A stretch of DNA of 64,000 nucleotides from JAPOUP01 sp965221405 (GTDB lineage Bacteria; Pseudomonadota; Alphaproteobacteria; Rhodobacterales; Rhodobacteraceae): NCBI GenBank assembly GCA_965221405.1, contig CBDCSE010000002.1:2480001-2544000 (forward strand). Reading direction: 5' to 3'. The notes beneath the pieces were generated by a model. That model saw only the letters and a list, made by a program, of their open reading frames with translations. It ran no database searches and was not told where the DNA came from. A program made the translations under genes and the position numbers. The stretch's first letter is position 1. The number at the start of each line of letters is the position of its first letter. Shown piece by piece: positions 27,682 through 37,040 of this stretch.

Positions 27682-28717
27682 GTGATCCGGACCTTGGTCC
27701 GTGCCGGTGATGCGGGCGTCCGCGCCGGATCCGGATCCTGGCATCGGGAAACCCCGCGATGCGCCGACAGCGACTACTCGGTTGTTTATGCCTTGCGCAT
27801 TCCGGACCAGTGGCACGACCCGCAGACGGGAAACATGACGGAGCCGGAAGGTGCACAATGGGGAAGCTGGCTCCCGTGACCGATACCCGCTGGCGTCCGT
27901 CACTTTCCCGGGTTGACTCGGTGTTCCATGAGGGGGGATCCGGGCAGAGCGTAAAGCGGATTTAATTTCATGCCGCAGTGCGCTCTCGCATATGCTTGGA
28001 TGCACTCCCGATGCGGTCGACTGCAGACGGGCGGCTCGATCACGGCTGCGAACCGGGACGGGGAAAAATCTATGCGCACTCAATTTTCTTCTTGCAGTGC
28101 GCTGCGCACTCCGCTATCCACGCTTCAGGGTGATTTATCACGTGTGATCTTCTCCTAGTCTGCCAGTCGTCGGGGGGCGGCTGGCAGACAATTTATCAGG
28201 TCTTGCCCGATATCCGATTGCCAAGCATTATGCCCGCGTGCCGACCTTTATCCGGCAAGGAATTTTTGTGTTGTATCGGTCACATTGGGCTCTCGGGGTC
28301 TCACTCACTTCATGCGCGGGTCTCCGGCCCGCGCTCTGACCGGGGCTGGTCGCGGGCAATCCGCGACACCTCACCGTATTCACAAAAATAGGACGTTATT
28401 TCCGCAGGAGCGGACGCATCTGGGGCTTTGGCGGACTGACCGGGGTGATGATCCACCAGAGGGCCCGACGAAGATCGCGCGGTATTCCCGTGAGGGAGAA
28501 AATTCTGGATCAAGAATCGGGAATGGACCCGTAGCGCATGGATGCCCGGATCGTATCTCGTTTCGTCACAGTGCGGTTCGCGTCGTACGGATTTATCGTG
28601 CGATGAAGTCATATTATACTCGGAATCATGAATCCGCCCTTAAGGGCTCTGGCATGATCCGCGGAACGGCCCGGACATCCCGGAAAGGAGCGGTCAGAAC
28701 AGCATACAGGCAATGGC
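27682..28717. other. Long intergenic stretch; no supported gene
   Basis: There are only short frames without recognisable domains, in sequence less GC-rich than the genes. It contains the hairpin at 28158-28189. It may be eroded DNA left by insertion sequences, since an IS630 remnant follows directly. Confidence 0.4.
28158..28189. repeat. 9-bp inverted repeat (hairpin)
   Basis: GTCTGCCAG (28158-28166) and CTGGCAGAC (28181-28189) enclose a G-rich 14-nt loop. There is no terminator-like T tract. It lies about 480 bp beyond dctM, so it is unlikely to be that operon's terminator. Confidence 0.45.
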
Positions 28718-29092
28718 ATGTCCGGAAGCATCCTGACACCGGAGGAGCGCGGTGCGCTACTGGCTTTTTTGCACGGCCGCAGGGCCGGGGCGCCAAGGTG
28801 CGGCGCGCGAACGCCATGGTGGCACCCGGCGACGGGAACAGCGTCGGCCCGGTCCACCACGCGGCCCCGACACGGTGCGCGGCTGGCTTCGCGGGTTCCG
28901 CGGGACGGGCTCGCCTCAGTGGACCCGGCGATGTATCCGGAGCGGGAGAGGATCGTGGATGCCGTAACGGACAGTTTCTTCCGGGTGATCACCCATGACA
29001 GATCCCGCATGCTCAGACAGACGCCTGCACGGCTCCAGCCATACGGCAGGGCGAATCAGGCCCATAAAGTACGGTCCAATTCAGTTCAGTGA
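28718..29092 (+). pseudogene. IS630-like transposase remnant with internal deletion
   Basis: The frame opens with an IS630-type N-terminus (ILTPEERGALLAFLHGR). The expected helix-turn-helix continuation appears in another frame (RRANAMVAPGDGNSV; then DTVRGWLRGFRGTG), and the family-like C-terminus follows almost at once in the first frame (IVDAVTDSFFRVITHDRSRM). The DDE core is missing, so at least one frameshift and a large internal deletion have occurred. The family call rests on these short matches. Confidence 0.5.
29067..29088. repeat. Dispersed repeat copy A (22 bp)
   Basis: This starts AAGTACGGTCCAATTCAG and matches 41525-41546 at 21 of 22 positions. Similarity extends about 17 bp further left, with several mismatches. 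It sits at the end of the IS630 remnant, so it may be an IS end. Confidence 0.5.
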
Positions 29093-29133
29093 GTATATGA
29101 TCATTCCTTAGGAACGCACCCCGGAGGCGCTTG

Positions 29134-30576
29134 ATGAGTGGCTACTGGCGAAACTGGATTGATGGCGAGTGGGTAGACGGCGGCGCCGGTCAGCTGGCTG
29201 TCGGCAATCCTGCCACGGACGAGCCCGTTTATGAACATGCGTGCGCAGACGCGGGTAACGTCGCGGAAGCGGTGGCTTCGGCGCTTTCCTGCCATGAGCG
29301 CGGCCTGTTGGTCCAAATGCGCCCGATCGAGCGCGGGCGGCTTGTGCAGGCAATGGGAAACTGGATCGCGGAGCATGCCGACCCGATCGCCGACACCCTC
29401 ACACACGAGCAGGGTAAGCCGCTTTGGGAGGCCAGGAACGAGGTTGCGGGCGCATGCCGCTATTTCGAATATTACGGCAATCAGGCCGCGCTCGTTGAGG
29501 GTCGTTCAATACCCCTGGGTGCTGACTATCTGGATTACACCACTCTGGAACCTTATGGCGTCTCAGCCCAGATCATTCCATGGAACTTTCCATTGGAGGT
29601 CGCCGCACGATCGATTGCCGCAGGGCTGGCGACGGGAAACGCCTGCGTGGTCAAGACTTCAGAGCTTACCCCCTGCTCATCAAGCTGTTTCGCGCAGGCG
29701 GCCGAGGCGGTCGGCCTGCCGAGAGGTGCCCTTCATGTGTTGACGGGACTGGGGCCGGCCGCGGGTGCCTCGTTGGCATCGCATCCGGACGTGAGCCAGA
29801 TCGTTTTCACTGGCTCGGTCGCTACGGGACAGAGCATCGCAGCCACCGCCGCCAAGACAGTGGTGCCCTGCGTGCTGGAACTTGGTGGTAAGTCCGCCGC
29901 GATCGTGCACGATGACGCTGATCTGGAAGCGTTCGAGACCGATGTCCGACGCGGTATTTTTGTGAACGCTGGCCAGATCTGCTCGGCATTGAGCCGCGTC
30001 GTGGCGCATGAAAGCGTATATGACGAGTTGGTCGAGCGAATGGCGGCTGTCGCAAGGTCCCTTGCTGTTGGCCCGGGAATCGAATTTTCGGAAGCCGGGC
30101 CGAACATGGGTCCGATGATCTCGGCCAAGCAGCGCGATCGGGCTGTTGACATGGTCGCTCAAGCGGAACGGGAAGGCGCCGCTGTGGTCACTGGTGGCCG
30201 GAGGCCCGATCTTCCCGGGCATTTCATGGAACCAACCGTGCTCGGTGAAGTCAGGCCAGGGATGAGGATTGCCCAGGATGAGGTTTTTGGGCCTGTTGTC
30301 AGCCTGTTAAGGTTTCGGGATGAGGCGGAGGCCATCCGTATCGCCAACGGCACGCGATATGGTCTGGTGGCTGGCGTATTCACGATGGATCTCGATAGAG
30401 CAGTTCGGGCGACCCGCGCGCTAAGGGCAGGTCAGGTATTCGTTAACGAATGGTTCGCGGGAGGTGTGGAGACCCCGTTCGGAGGTTATGGAAAGTCGGG
30501 TTATGGTCGTGAGAAGGGGCGCGAGGCCCTGATGAACTATGTTCAGACCAAGAATGTCGCTATCAGAATCAGGTAA
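29134..30576 (+). CDS. NAD(P)-dependent aldehyde dehydrogenase
   Basis: The ATG at 29134 is preceded by a good CGGAGGCG ribosome site and gives 480 residues, the normal class length. Catalytic residues are all present: Asn151 in PWNFPLEV, Lys174 in VVKTSELTP, Glu249 in LELGGKSA and Cys283 in NAGQICSA, with the coenzyme motif FTGSVATG. It oxidises an aldehyde to the acid. The substrate is not readable from sequence. Its position downstream of the TRAP genes is suggestive but separated by over 1.4 kb of IS-scarred DNA. Confidence 0.92.
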   Translation: MSGYWRNWIDGEWVDGGAGQLAVGNPATDEPVYEHACADAGNVAEAVASALSCHERGLLVQMRPIERGRLVQAMGNWIAEHADPIADTLTHEQGKPLWEARNEVAGACRYFEYYGNQAALVEGRSIPLGADYLDYTTLEPYGVSAQIIPWNFPLEVAARSIAAGLATGNACVVKTSELTPCSSSCFAQAAEAVGLPRGALHVLTGLGPAAGASLASHPDVSQIVFTGSVATGQSIAATAAKTVVPCVLELGGKSAAIVHDDADLEAFETDVRRGIFVNAGQICSALSRVVAHESVYDELVERMAAVARSLAVGPGIEFSEAGPNMGPMISAKQRDRAVDMVAQAEREGAAVVTGGRRPDLPGHFMEPTVLGEVRPGMRIAQDEVFGPVVSLLRFRDEAEAIRIANGTRYGLVAGVFTMDLDRAVRATRALRAGQVFVNEWFAGGVETPFGGYGKSGYGREKGREALMNYVQTKNVAIRIR

Positions 30577-31027
30577 AGGTGATGGGTGTTATGTTTCGAT
30601 GGATTTGTGGAAAGTGATCGGCACGCCACGGAGCTGCGGGACTTCCGTCTGATTTCCCGGTGTTTGGCGGTGAACCCATCGCGGTCATTGCGGAAATGAA
30701 TGCATTACTCAGAGCTTGACCTAAAATGCCATATATTGATCCCCCGGCGCCACTCCGAAGCGCAACACCCGGCCCTTCACGTTCTGCCTGTCAGCCCAGC
30801 GGTGCGGATCAGGAGGGTACCCGATCCGGTCGCGGGGTCGATCACGCAGACTCCATTTGACCGTCAGCCACTTTTCCGCACATTCTGTCCATCAAAATTG
30901 CCGACTTTATCCGGAAATCGCTGGATCTGGCCACTGCCGCGCGTAAGGACAGCAGAAAATGGACTCTCCGAGAGCCGACCTTCACCAATTTCGAGGCCAT
31001 TCCCCATATCATCGGAAGGAAATCCAG
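30577..31027. other. Intergenic with IS30 solo end
   Basis: There is no gene that I can support. The last part (about 30890-31035) has an open frame reading ADFIRKSLDLATAARKDSRK without a recognisable domain. The solo IS30-type end is at 30743-30769. Confidence 0.4.
30743..30769. repeat. Solo IS30-type terminal repeat
   Basis: The first 24 bases are identical to 703-726, the left end of the IS30 element, beginning CCCGGCGCCACTCCGAAGCG. No transposase lies on either side. It is probably the footprint of a deleted copy. Confidence 0.6.
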
Positions 31028-31957
31028 ATGCCTGAATTGACACTCCCACGCCGCAGCGTTCTGGCCGGTGGAGCGGCATTGCCCGTGATGGGCGTGCTTG
31101 GCGCTGCCGCCCTGGCCAATGTTGGCACAGGTCAGGCTGCCAACACCAGATACTCGTTTGCCTTGGGCAATTTTGAGGTCTCCACATTGCTTGCAGGCGT
31201 CCGGACGGTGGATGACGATCCTCAGCGGATATTCGGCCTGAACGTCGATCAGGCAAAGTTCAGATCGGTCAGCGAAGCGAATTTCATCCCGTCTGACAGG
31301 TCACAGTTTTCTTTCATACCGACTTTGGTGCGAACCGGACGGGAGGTGGTTCTTTTTGACACAGGTCTAAATTCTCAAGGAATAACATCAGCGCTTGATC
31401 AGGCAGGTGTAGCACCCTCAGAAGTCAGCATTGTCGTTCTGACACATATGCACGGCGATCATATCGGTGGATTGACCGATGATCAGGGCCGGCCCACTTT
31501 CATCAATGCCCGCTATATTACGGGTCAGGTGGAATACGATTTCTGGGCTGTGCGCGGCGAAGACGGTTTCGACCGCAAGGTCAGGCCCCTCGCCGAGAAA
31601 ATGACTTTCATCGGTGACGGGGGTTCGGTTACCTCGGGTATCTCCGGCGTAGCCGCCTTCGGTCATACACCGGGGCACATGGGTTATATGCTGGAGTCCA
31701 GCGGCGAACAGCTGATGCTAATGGCTGATACGGCCAACCACTATGTCTGGTCACTTGCTTACCCGGATTGGGAGGTGCGCTTTGATGCGGACAAAACCGC
31801 AGCTGCGGCCTCGCGCCGGAAAATCCTGGGCATGGCCGCCGCTGACCGGCTCCCCATTGTCGGTTACCACATGCCGTTTCCGGGTATTGGCTACGTAACG
31901 ACTGATGGACCCACTGAGTTTCACTATGTTCCGGTAACATATCAACTGATGCCTTGA
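31028..31957 (+). CDS. Tat-exported metallo-beta-lactamase-fold hydrolase
   Basis: The ATG at 31028 has a GGAAGGAAA ribosome site and gives 309 residues. The N-terminus is a twin-arginine signal (LPRRSVLAGGAALPVMGVLG). The zinc site is visible as THMHGDHIGG (HxHxDH), with later ligands in FGHTPGHMGY, the Asp in LMADTAN, and a C-terminal His in VGYHMPFPG. The VVLFDTGL strand is typical of lactonase-like MBL proteins. The substrate is unknown and it acts in the periplasm. Confidence 0.9.
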   Translation: MPELTLPRRSVLAGGAALPVMGVLGAAALANVGTGQAANTRYSFALGNFEVSTLLAGVRTVDDDPQRIFGLNVDQAKFRSVSEANFIPSDRSQFSFIPTLVRTGREVVLFDTGLNSQGITSALDQAGVAPSEVSIVVLTHMHGDHIGGLTDDQGRPTFINARYITGQVEYDFWAVRGEDGFDRKVRPLAEKMTFIGDGGSVTSGISGVAAFGHTPGHMGYMLESSGEQLMLMADTANHYVWSLAYPDWEVRFDADKTAAAASRRKILGMAAADRLPIVGYHMPFPGIGYVTTDGPTEFHYVPVTYQLMP

Positions 31958-32206
31958 ATGGGGAGCCAATAAATGGGGTCCCGATGGCGTTAGATCCCAA
32001 CCCTTTCCGTTTAGCCGATGGCATCAAGCTGGATCCAGCGATCCGGAAATCCATTGGCCGCGTCGGCGGTAAAGCCTGGTTTACCGCCGCCTTCAGCACC
32101 CGTGTCCCGAGGAGTCGGCCTTCCCAGGTCATTCGCGGATACAATCAGTCATTTGGGAGTTATCCTCTCGGCGGATCCCGCCAGGCCCTGGAGCGGTCGG
32201 GCACTA

Positions 32207-33418
32207 GTGTTATGTTTCATACAGAAGGTTCCATGCCCTGCAGCCGCCGGTGCCCGCGCTTCCATGACGCGACGGGGTCGTCCGGGTCCCGGCTCCAGCG
32301 GAAGGGCCGGGCATCGTTGGCGTTGTGATGCCCGATGTAGGCTTCCACCGCCGCGATGCACCCGTCAAGGGAATTGAAGATGGCGTTCTTCAGCCGCTGG
32401 CGCGCCAGTTTCGAGAAGAAGCCCTCGACGGCGTCCGTCCACGACGCCGAGGTCGGCGTGAAGTGGAATGTCCAGTTGGGATGGTCCGCGAGCCAGGCAT
32501 GGACACGGGCCGACCTGTGGGCCGGGAGGTTGTCGAGAATGACATGGACCTCGGCGTCAGGATCGAGGCCCTCCGCGGCATGGTCGGGGAAGGCACAGAA
32601 GTCCTCGGACCGATGGCGGGCCGTCATCTGCCCCACCACCTTGCCGGTCGCGACGTCGAGGGCGGCCAGCAGGGTGGTGGTGCCGTTCCGCCTGCAGTCA
32701 TGCGTCCGGGTGGTCGGGTGGCCCGGTGCCGGCGGCAGGGGCTTTTGTGTCCGCCCCAAGGCCTGGATCCGGGTCTTCCCGTCAACCGGGAGCACGACGG
32801 CATGATCCGGCGGGTTCGTGCAGGGTCCGACGACATCATGGGCCTTGACGCCGAAGCGGGGGTCGTTCGAGACCTTGAAGGTCCTGACCTGATGGGGCCG
32901 CAGGCCATGGCGCCTCAGGATCCGGCGCACGGTGGTGGCCGTCAGGCCCCCAGCCGCTGCGGCCAGGGCCTTGAGGGTCCAGTGGCTCCGGTTGGGAGGC
33001 GGCGGCGACATGGCAAGATCAATGACGGCCTGGACCGTGGCCGCGGGGACCGGCTTTCTGCCCGGCGGCCGGGTGGCGTCCCGCAGGAGACCGTCCACGC
33101 CCCCGGCAGGGCACCGGTCCCACCAGCGCCAGACGGTGGGTTCCGGCCGGCCTGTCCGGCGCATGGTCCCGGCGAGGCCGTAGCCGGCCCCGGGACACAG
33201 GATGATGCGGGCCCGCCAGACATGCTTCTGGAGGCTCCGGGGGTGGCTGGCGATGCGTCCGGGGCGTGTGCGGTCAGTGTCCGGCAGCCGGATCGCTGGC
33301 CGTGCCGGTTTCCTGCCCATGGGTCTGTCTCCTGCCGTGTCGTTGGCCGCGGGGACGCGGCGACAGGAGGATGCCACGATGCGCGCAGGAATGGAATCCT
33401 TTGCTTGTGGCTATACAC
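32207..33418 (-). mobile_element. IS630-family insertion sequence
   Basis: A complete transposase lies between two TA dinucleotides (32205-32206 and 33419-33420), the target duplicated by IS630/mariner elements. The outer bases are GTGTTATG on the left and GTGTATAG on the right, only weakly matching beyond the first four. The length of about 1.2 kb is typical. Confidence 0.7.
32217..33320 (-). CDS. IS630-family transposase
   Basis: Start ATG at 33320 (MGRKPARPAIRLPDTDRTRP) gives 367 residues. The N-terminus holds the paired helix-turn-helix domains (TGRPEPTVWRWWDRC; HWTLKALAAAAGGLTATTV, RRILRRHGLRPHQV). The catalytic acids are Asp180 in PVDGKTRI, Asp263 in ILDNLPAHRS and Glu299 in WTDAVEGFFSKL, so it appears functional. 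It is a different copy from the decayed remnant at 28718. Confidence 0.93.
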   Translation of the reverse strand: MGRKPARPAIRLPDTDRTRPGRIASHPRSLQKHVWRARIILCPGAGYGLAGTMRRTGRPEPTVWRWWDRCPAGGVDGLLRDATRPPGRKPVPAATVQAVIDLAMSPPPPNRSHWTLKALAAAAGGLTATTVRRILRRHGLRPHQVRTFKVSNDPRFGVKAHDVVGPCTNPPDHAVVLPVDGKTRIQALGRTQKPLPPAPGHPTTRTHDCRRNGTTTLLAALDVATGKVVGQMTARHRSEDFCAFPDHAAEGLDPDAEVHVILDNLPAHRSARVHAWLADHPNWTFHFTPTSASWTDAVEGFFSKLARQRLKNAIFNSLDGCIAAVEAYIGHHNANDARPFRWSRDPDDPVASWKRGHRRLQGMEPSV

Positions 33419-33715
33419 TAGCATATCACGCTTCGATCCGAAAGCGCGGCGGATCTGTCGTCTTGCTGCTTTCGGCCCATCGTTTCCCGCAGGACGCCCG
33501 GAATTCACCGCGCTGACAAAGTCTTCAGTCGCACCACACACAGAGGGAGCCGACAGAAGAATGGCATCTCAAAAGCACGTGATGTAGCTGTACCTCTTTG
33601 CTCGTTGATAGTCCCGCCATCTCATGCCCCCAGCCATATGATGCGCGGTATGCAAAAGGTCCCCATGAAGGCCTAAAGACTGTGCCTGATGGAGGGCGGC
33701 TGAGCGACAACCCCG

Positions 33716-34210
33716 CTAGACCTGTTCCCAGTCACCGTTCGCGTCTCGGCATGCTGTGCCGTAAGATTGTTCCTCGCGGCCACCAATGATGACGGTATTG
33801 ACGTATTCCCGGCATACCCTGCCATCAGGAAGTGCGCCCCGGTTTGTGATGGTGGTACGTCCTCTCGCGGGTCCACCCGCATTCTGGGGATTCTCCCAGA
33901 CAATTTCAGAACCTGTATCTAGTGCTCGAATAGTGGATTGGCCAGCCCTGCGGCGGGAGGTTTCGTCAAGCGAGGCCCCGATATCCCTCCCGACATTCGC
34001 GCCGATGATCGCGCCGAGCGCCGTTGCGGCCGTGTTTCCACTTCCCTTTCCGAACTGGTTACCGATGACCGCGCCGGCGGTACCGCCGATCAGGGTTCCG
34101 GAAAATTCATTCGGACTCATGGTGTTGCAGCCAGCGAGCAGCAACGCCAGCGGTAGGCTTATGCCGAGGCGGGTGACACGGGAATGAACGGCTAATGCGT
34201 TCCAGGACAT
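33716..34210 (-). CDS. Glycine-zipper outer-membrane lipoprotein
   Basis: This 164-residue protein has a lipoprotein signal with lipobox LLLAGC (mature Cys near 28). A glycine-zipper membrane-associated stretch follows (GTLIGGTAGAVIGNQFGKGS; ALGAIIGANVGRDIGASLD). The C-terminal part (WENPQNAGGPARGRTTITN through GTACRDANGDWEQV) matches the RT0821/Lpp0805 17-kDa surface-antigen type. It probably contributes to envelope stability. It is a single gene with no operon partners. Confidence 0.88.
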   Translation of the reverse strand: MSWNALAVHSRVTRLGISLPLALLLAGCNTMSPNEFSGTLIGGTAGAVIGNQFGKGSGNTAATALGAIIGANVGRDIGASLDETSRRRAGQSTIRALDTGSEIVWENPQNAGGPARGRTTITNRGALPDGRVCREYVNTVIIGGREEQSYGTACRDANGDWEQV

Positions 34211-34544
34211 TTTTGAGCTCCATGCAGGATTATGACGATAGACGATGGTTCTGCCACCGAATCATGTGAAATGGCTGTACAAGTATACCGGCGAGACAAC
34301 GGGATTGTCGAGGGTCTAACCGGGCTGCAGGCTCTGGGCCTCGGGTTCTGGGTGCGGCCCAGATTTACAGGCCCGGGCGAGAAAGGCCGCCGGACGGGCA
34401 CCATGTATTTCCGGATCAACGAAGTGGCACGGCTCAATCCTGCACGGATACAGCCCCTCCTGACACGATCAGGCATTTCGGCCTTGCCTTTGCTATCGGT
34501 GCGCTCGAAGCTGACAGCGTGAGTCTATTGCGGGAGATAATGTG
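34211..34544. other. Intergenic; promoter region of the pRiA4b-like gene
   Basis: A 96-residue plus-strand frame (34232-34522) has no recognisable domain and a weak start. I do not call it a gene. Confidence 0.35.
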
Positions 34545-35108
34545 ATGGTTCGGAAAAGGAATATCGTTCGATTGAGTATAACGCTCCTGCATGTGGAGCC
34601 CAAAGTGGCAAGGCGAATGGACGTGTATGCCGACACGACGCTTGAGGAGCTCCATTATTACCTTCAGGCCGCAATGGGATGGGAGAACTGCCATTTGTGG
34701 GGGTTTGACGCCAGACGGTATGGAGAGCGCGCCCACTGGGGTGATGACGAGTTTGGGGAGGGAGGCGACCAGACCATCCTTGATGTCCTCGACTTCCTGC
34801 GGGGCAATGCGGATTTCACTTACATCTATGACTATGGAGACTCCTGGACGCACAGAATCCGGATCGGAAAGATCCAACCGGCACGTACTGACAGGCGCTA
34901 TCCGTATCTTGTCTCGGGTGTCGGGCGCTGTCCACTCGAGGATATCGGCGGCGCTTGGGGGTACTGGGAGTTTCTGCAGGCCTTCAAGGATCCGGACTCG
35001 GAATACCGGGAATACTATCCAGGGTATTTCGAAGGAGATGACGCGTGGGATCCCGAAGACGCCCAACTCGGCGAAAGGAGAGCGGAGCTTGAGCGCTACA
35101 GCAGTTAG
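34545..35108 (+). CDS. Plasmid pRiA4b ORF-3-like protein
   Basis: The ATG at 34545 lies 7 nt after GGGAGA and gives 187 residues. The family pattern is clear: TLLHVEPKVARRMDVYADTT, LEELHYYLQAAMGWENCHLW, FTYIYDYGDSWTHRIRI, then a Cys/acid-rich end (CPLEDIGGAWGYWEFLQAF). Members are found on plasmids and near mobile elements, and their role is not established. Standing alone next to IS copies fits recent acquisition. Confidence 0.9.
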   Translation: MVRKRNIVRLSITLLHVEPKVARRMDVYADTTLEELHYYLQAAMGWENCHLWGFDARRYGERAHWGDDEFGEGGDQTILDVLDFLRGNADFTYIYDYGDSWTHRIRIGKIQPARTDRRYPYLVSGVGRCPLEDIGGAWGYWEFLQAFKDPDSEYREYYPGYFEGDDAWDPEDAQLGERRAELERYSS

Positions 35109-35237
35109 GACGGCATTGTGTGAAGGTTATCAGCGGTTATTTCGAAATGCCTACAGGAACTGCCCTCCACCAATCCCAAGCCGCTATGCCGATATCATTG
35201 GATGGAAATGTATGAAGCCTCCCCGGCTCCGTTCTTG

Positions 35238-36047
35238 CTAGAGACTCACTTCGACGCCCGGTAGATTCAGTGATATGATTAGGTCGCGAAGCTCCTGCCG
35301 CGCCGCGACCATCGAGATGCTGAACCGCCCTGTACCAACGTCCTGGAGATCAAGAAGGGTCAGTCCGCGTGGAAACAGCTCACGGAATGTCACCCGTTCG
35401 GAGAACCCGGGTGCCAGACGGAAACCTATACGTTTGGACAGTTCCACCAGCGCATCGTTCACTTTCCTCCGGTTGATCATCTGCTGCACGCCTAAACGGT
35501 TACGGACCACTATCCAGTCGGCGGGCGGGCGTCCCGCCCTGGCGCGGAGCTTGCGGGCGTCCCAGACCATCTCGGCGTACACGGATGGTCCAAGGATTCT
35601 GTTGGTCTCGCCATCGGTACGGGCGAGAAGATCGAAGTCAACGAAACTGTCGTTCATCGGTGTGACCAGCGTGTCGGCCAGCGCATGGGCACCGTAACTG
35701 AGGCGTGTGTGCGAACCGGGGCAGTCGATCATGACGAAGTCGGAATCGCTCTCGATGGCCTCGACGGCCAATCCCAGCCTTCGATCATCGATATCATCCC
35801 CGGATTCGAGACCATCCCCGTCCGCCTGCGGCAAATCCTGGAACTTCGGTATTGGTAGGTCCACCCGATGATTCGCGATGTACGCCTGCCTGTTTTCCAG
35901 ATATCGCGCCAGCGTCCTCTGCCGGACATCAAGGTCAATCACTCCGACCCGGTAACCGAGTCGGGCCAGAGCGATTGCCACGTGCATCGCCACCGTCGAC
36001 TTTCCGGCCCCGCCCTTTTCATTACCAACAACGATGAATCGAGCCAC
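35238..36047 (-). CDS. mipZ: MipZ division-plane positioning ATPase (ParA/MinD family)
   Basis: I choose GTG at 36047 (VARFIVVGNEKGGAGKST), preceded by GGAGGAGG; the longer TTG start at 36059 would place that site inside the gene. It has about 269 residues. The deviant Walker A is GNEKGGAGKS and Walker B is FVMIDCPGSHTRLS. The MipZ-type segments VIDLDVRQRTLARYLENR and PMNDSFVDFDLLAR are present. In alphaproteobacteria MipZ binds ParB near the chromosome pole and inhibits FtsZ, so division occurs at midcell. Confidence 0.93.
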   Translation of the reverse strand: MARFIVVGNEKGGAGKSTVAMHVAIALARLGYRVGVIDLDVRQRTLARYLENRQAYIANHRVDLPIPKFQDLPQADGDGLESGDDIDDRRLGLAVEAIESDSDFVMIDCPGSHTRLSYGAHALADTLVTPMNDSFVDFDLLARTDGETNRILGPSVYAEMVWDARKLRARAGRPPADWIVVRNRLGVQQMINRRKVNDALVELSKRIGFRLAPGFSERVTFRELFPRGLTLLDLQDVGTGRFSISMVAARQELRDLIISLNLPGVEVSL

Positions 36048-36370
36048 TGCCTCCTCCAAGCGTTCCGGCCTCCGAATTGATCTCCATCTAAAGCTGGGAG
36101 TGCTTCCCTAACGGGCGAACTGCGGAAGCATCCGTTCCGGGCAATCTGTGTGCAGGTGCAGCGCCATGAATGGTATGGGCGTGAAATCTCCGTGCCGCAT
36201 CTAGCAACCGCCATCCTCCCGCACGCTTCGCCGACGAGTGTTCACGCAGGTGGGTACTCACGTAGGATGCGGCAACAGTCATGCGAACTAGCCGACGGCC
36301 GGTCGGAGCGATCGCCCAATGACCAAGAGCGCCTTGCGTCGGAAAGCTCTACTGCCAAGGGAAACTGAAC
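36048..36370. other. Intergenic between mipZ and rpmE
   Basis: This 323-bp gap lies between mipZ and the convergent end of the ribosomal block. I see no gene and no strong hairpin. Confidence 0.4.
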
Positions 36371-36592
36371 TCAGAAGCCCAGACCCTCGTATTTCTTCTT
36401 GAAGCGGGAGACGCGACCACCGGAATCCATCAACTGGGCACCACCGCCAGTCCAGGCGGGATGGACCGACGGATCGATTTCAAGCGTAAGCATGTCGCCT
36501 TCATTTCCGTAGGTCGAACGCATCTGCACGATCTCACCGTTTGTCAGTTTTACGTCGATGAGATGATAGTCGGGGTGGATATCCTTTTTCAA
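36371..36592 (-). CDS. rpmE: 50S ribosomal protein L31
   Basis: The TTG at 36592 reads MKKDIHPDYHLIDVKLTNGE, and AAAGGAGAG stands six bases upstream, so TTG is preferred over the ATG eight codons earlier, which would put the ribosome site inside the gene. 73 residues match alphaproteobacterial L31, with EIDPSVHPAWTGGGAQLMD and RVSRFKKKYEGLGF. It lacks the Cys motif, so it is the zinc-independent form. It follows rplS by 13 bp. Confidence 0.93.
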   Translation of the reverse strand: MKKDIHPDYHLIDVKLTNGEIVQMRSTYGNEGDMLTLEIDPSVHPAWTGGGAQLMDSGGRVSRFKKKYEGLGF

Positions 36593-36605
36593 GAGCGGCT
36601 CTCCT

Positions 36606-36989
36606 TTACGCATCCGGGCTTTTTCTCGGCTTATAGGAAGTGTCCTCGGCGATCCGCGCGGATTTGCCGCGACGCGAGCGCAGGTAATAAAGCTTGGCAC
36701 GGCGCACTTTGCCCCGGCGCAGGACAGTTATTGATTCGATATTCGTCGAGTGCAGTGGGAATACGCGCTCGACGCCTTCTCCGAAAGAGATCTTGCGAAC
36801 GGTGAATGACCCCGAAATCCCGTTGCCGTTCTTGCGCGAGATGCAGACGCCTTCATAGTTCTGCACCCGAGTGCGACTGCCCTCTGTGACCCTGTAGCCG
36901 ACACGAAGCGTGTCTCCGGCCTTGAAATCCGGTATATTCTTCGAAAGTCGAGCGGCCTGTTCGGCTTCAAGCTGTTCAATCAGGTCCAT
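36606..36989 (-). CDS. rplS: 50S ribosomal protein L19
   Basis: This 127-residue protein begins MDLIEQLEAEQAARLSKNIP and has the L19 core (GDTLRVGYRVTEGSRTRVQN; RKNGNGISGSFTVRKISFGE; GVERVFPLHSTNIESI; RAKLYYLRSRRGKSARI). L19 sits at the subunit interface near the 30S contacts. It lies between trmD and rpmE in the standard alphaproteobacterial order. Confidence 0.97.
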   Translation of the reverse strand: MDLIEQLEAEQAARLSKNIPDFKAGDTLRVGYRVTEGSRTRVQNYEGVCISRKNGNGISGSFTVRKISFGEGVERVFPLHSTNIESITVLRRGKVRRAKLYYLRSRRGKSARIAEDTSYKPRKSPDA

Positions 36990-37040
36990 GGACCTGTCTC
37001 CTGTTCTGCCTCCGGTTTGACCGGAGAGGTTGATGCCACC

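Larger units (their letters stand above)
31984..33587 (+). pseudogene. Hypothetical small ORF interrupted by IS630 (31984-32206 joined to 33421-33587)
   Basis: If the IS630 element and one copy of the TA target are removed, the frame from ATG 31984 (MALDPNPFRLADGIK) runs without a stop across the junction to TAG at 33585-33587, giving 129 residues. The exact joining of frames is suggestive but could be chance, since the opposite strand is also open. I recognise no domain. Confidence 0.3.

Noticed and set aside
30586..30597. 12-bp match (GTGTTATGTTTC) to the left end of the IS630 element
   Set aside because: Too short, not flanked by TA, and no transposase nearby. It could be chance.
30890..31035. 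Open frame ADFIRKSLDLATAARKDSRK just before the MBL-fold gene
   Set aside because: It looks protein-like but is short, has no start or family match, and overlaps the ribosome site of the next gene.
34232..34522. 96-residue frame before the pRiA4b-like gene
   Set aside because: No domain and no clear start. It probably reflects open GC-rich sequence in the promoter region.
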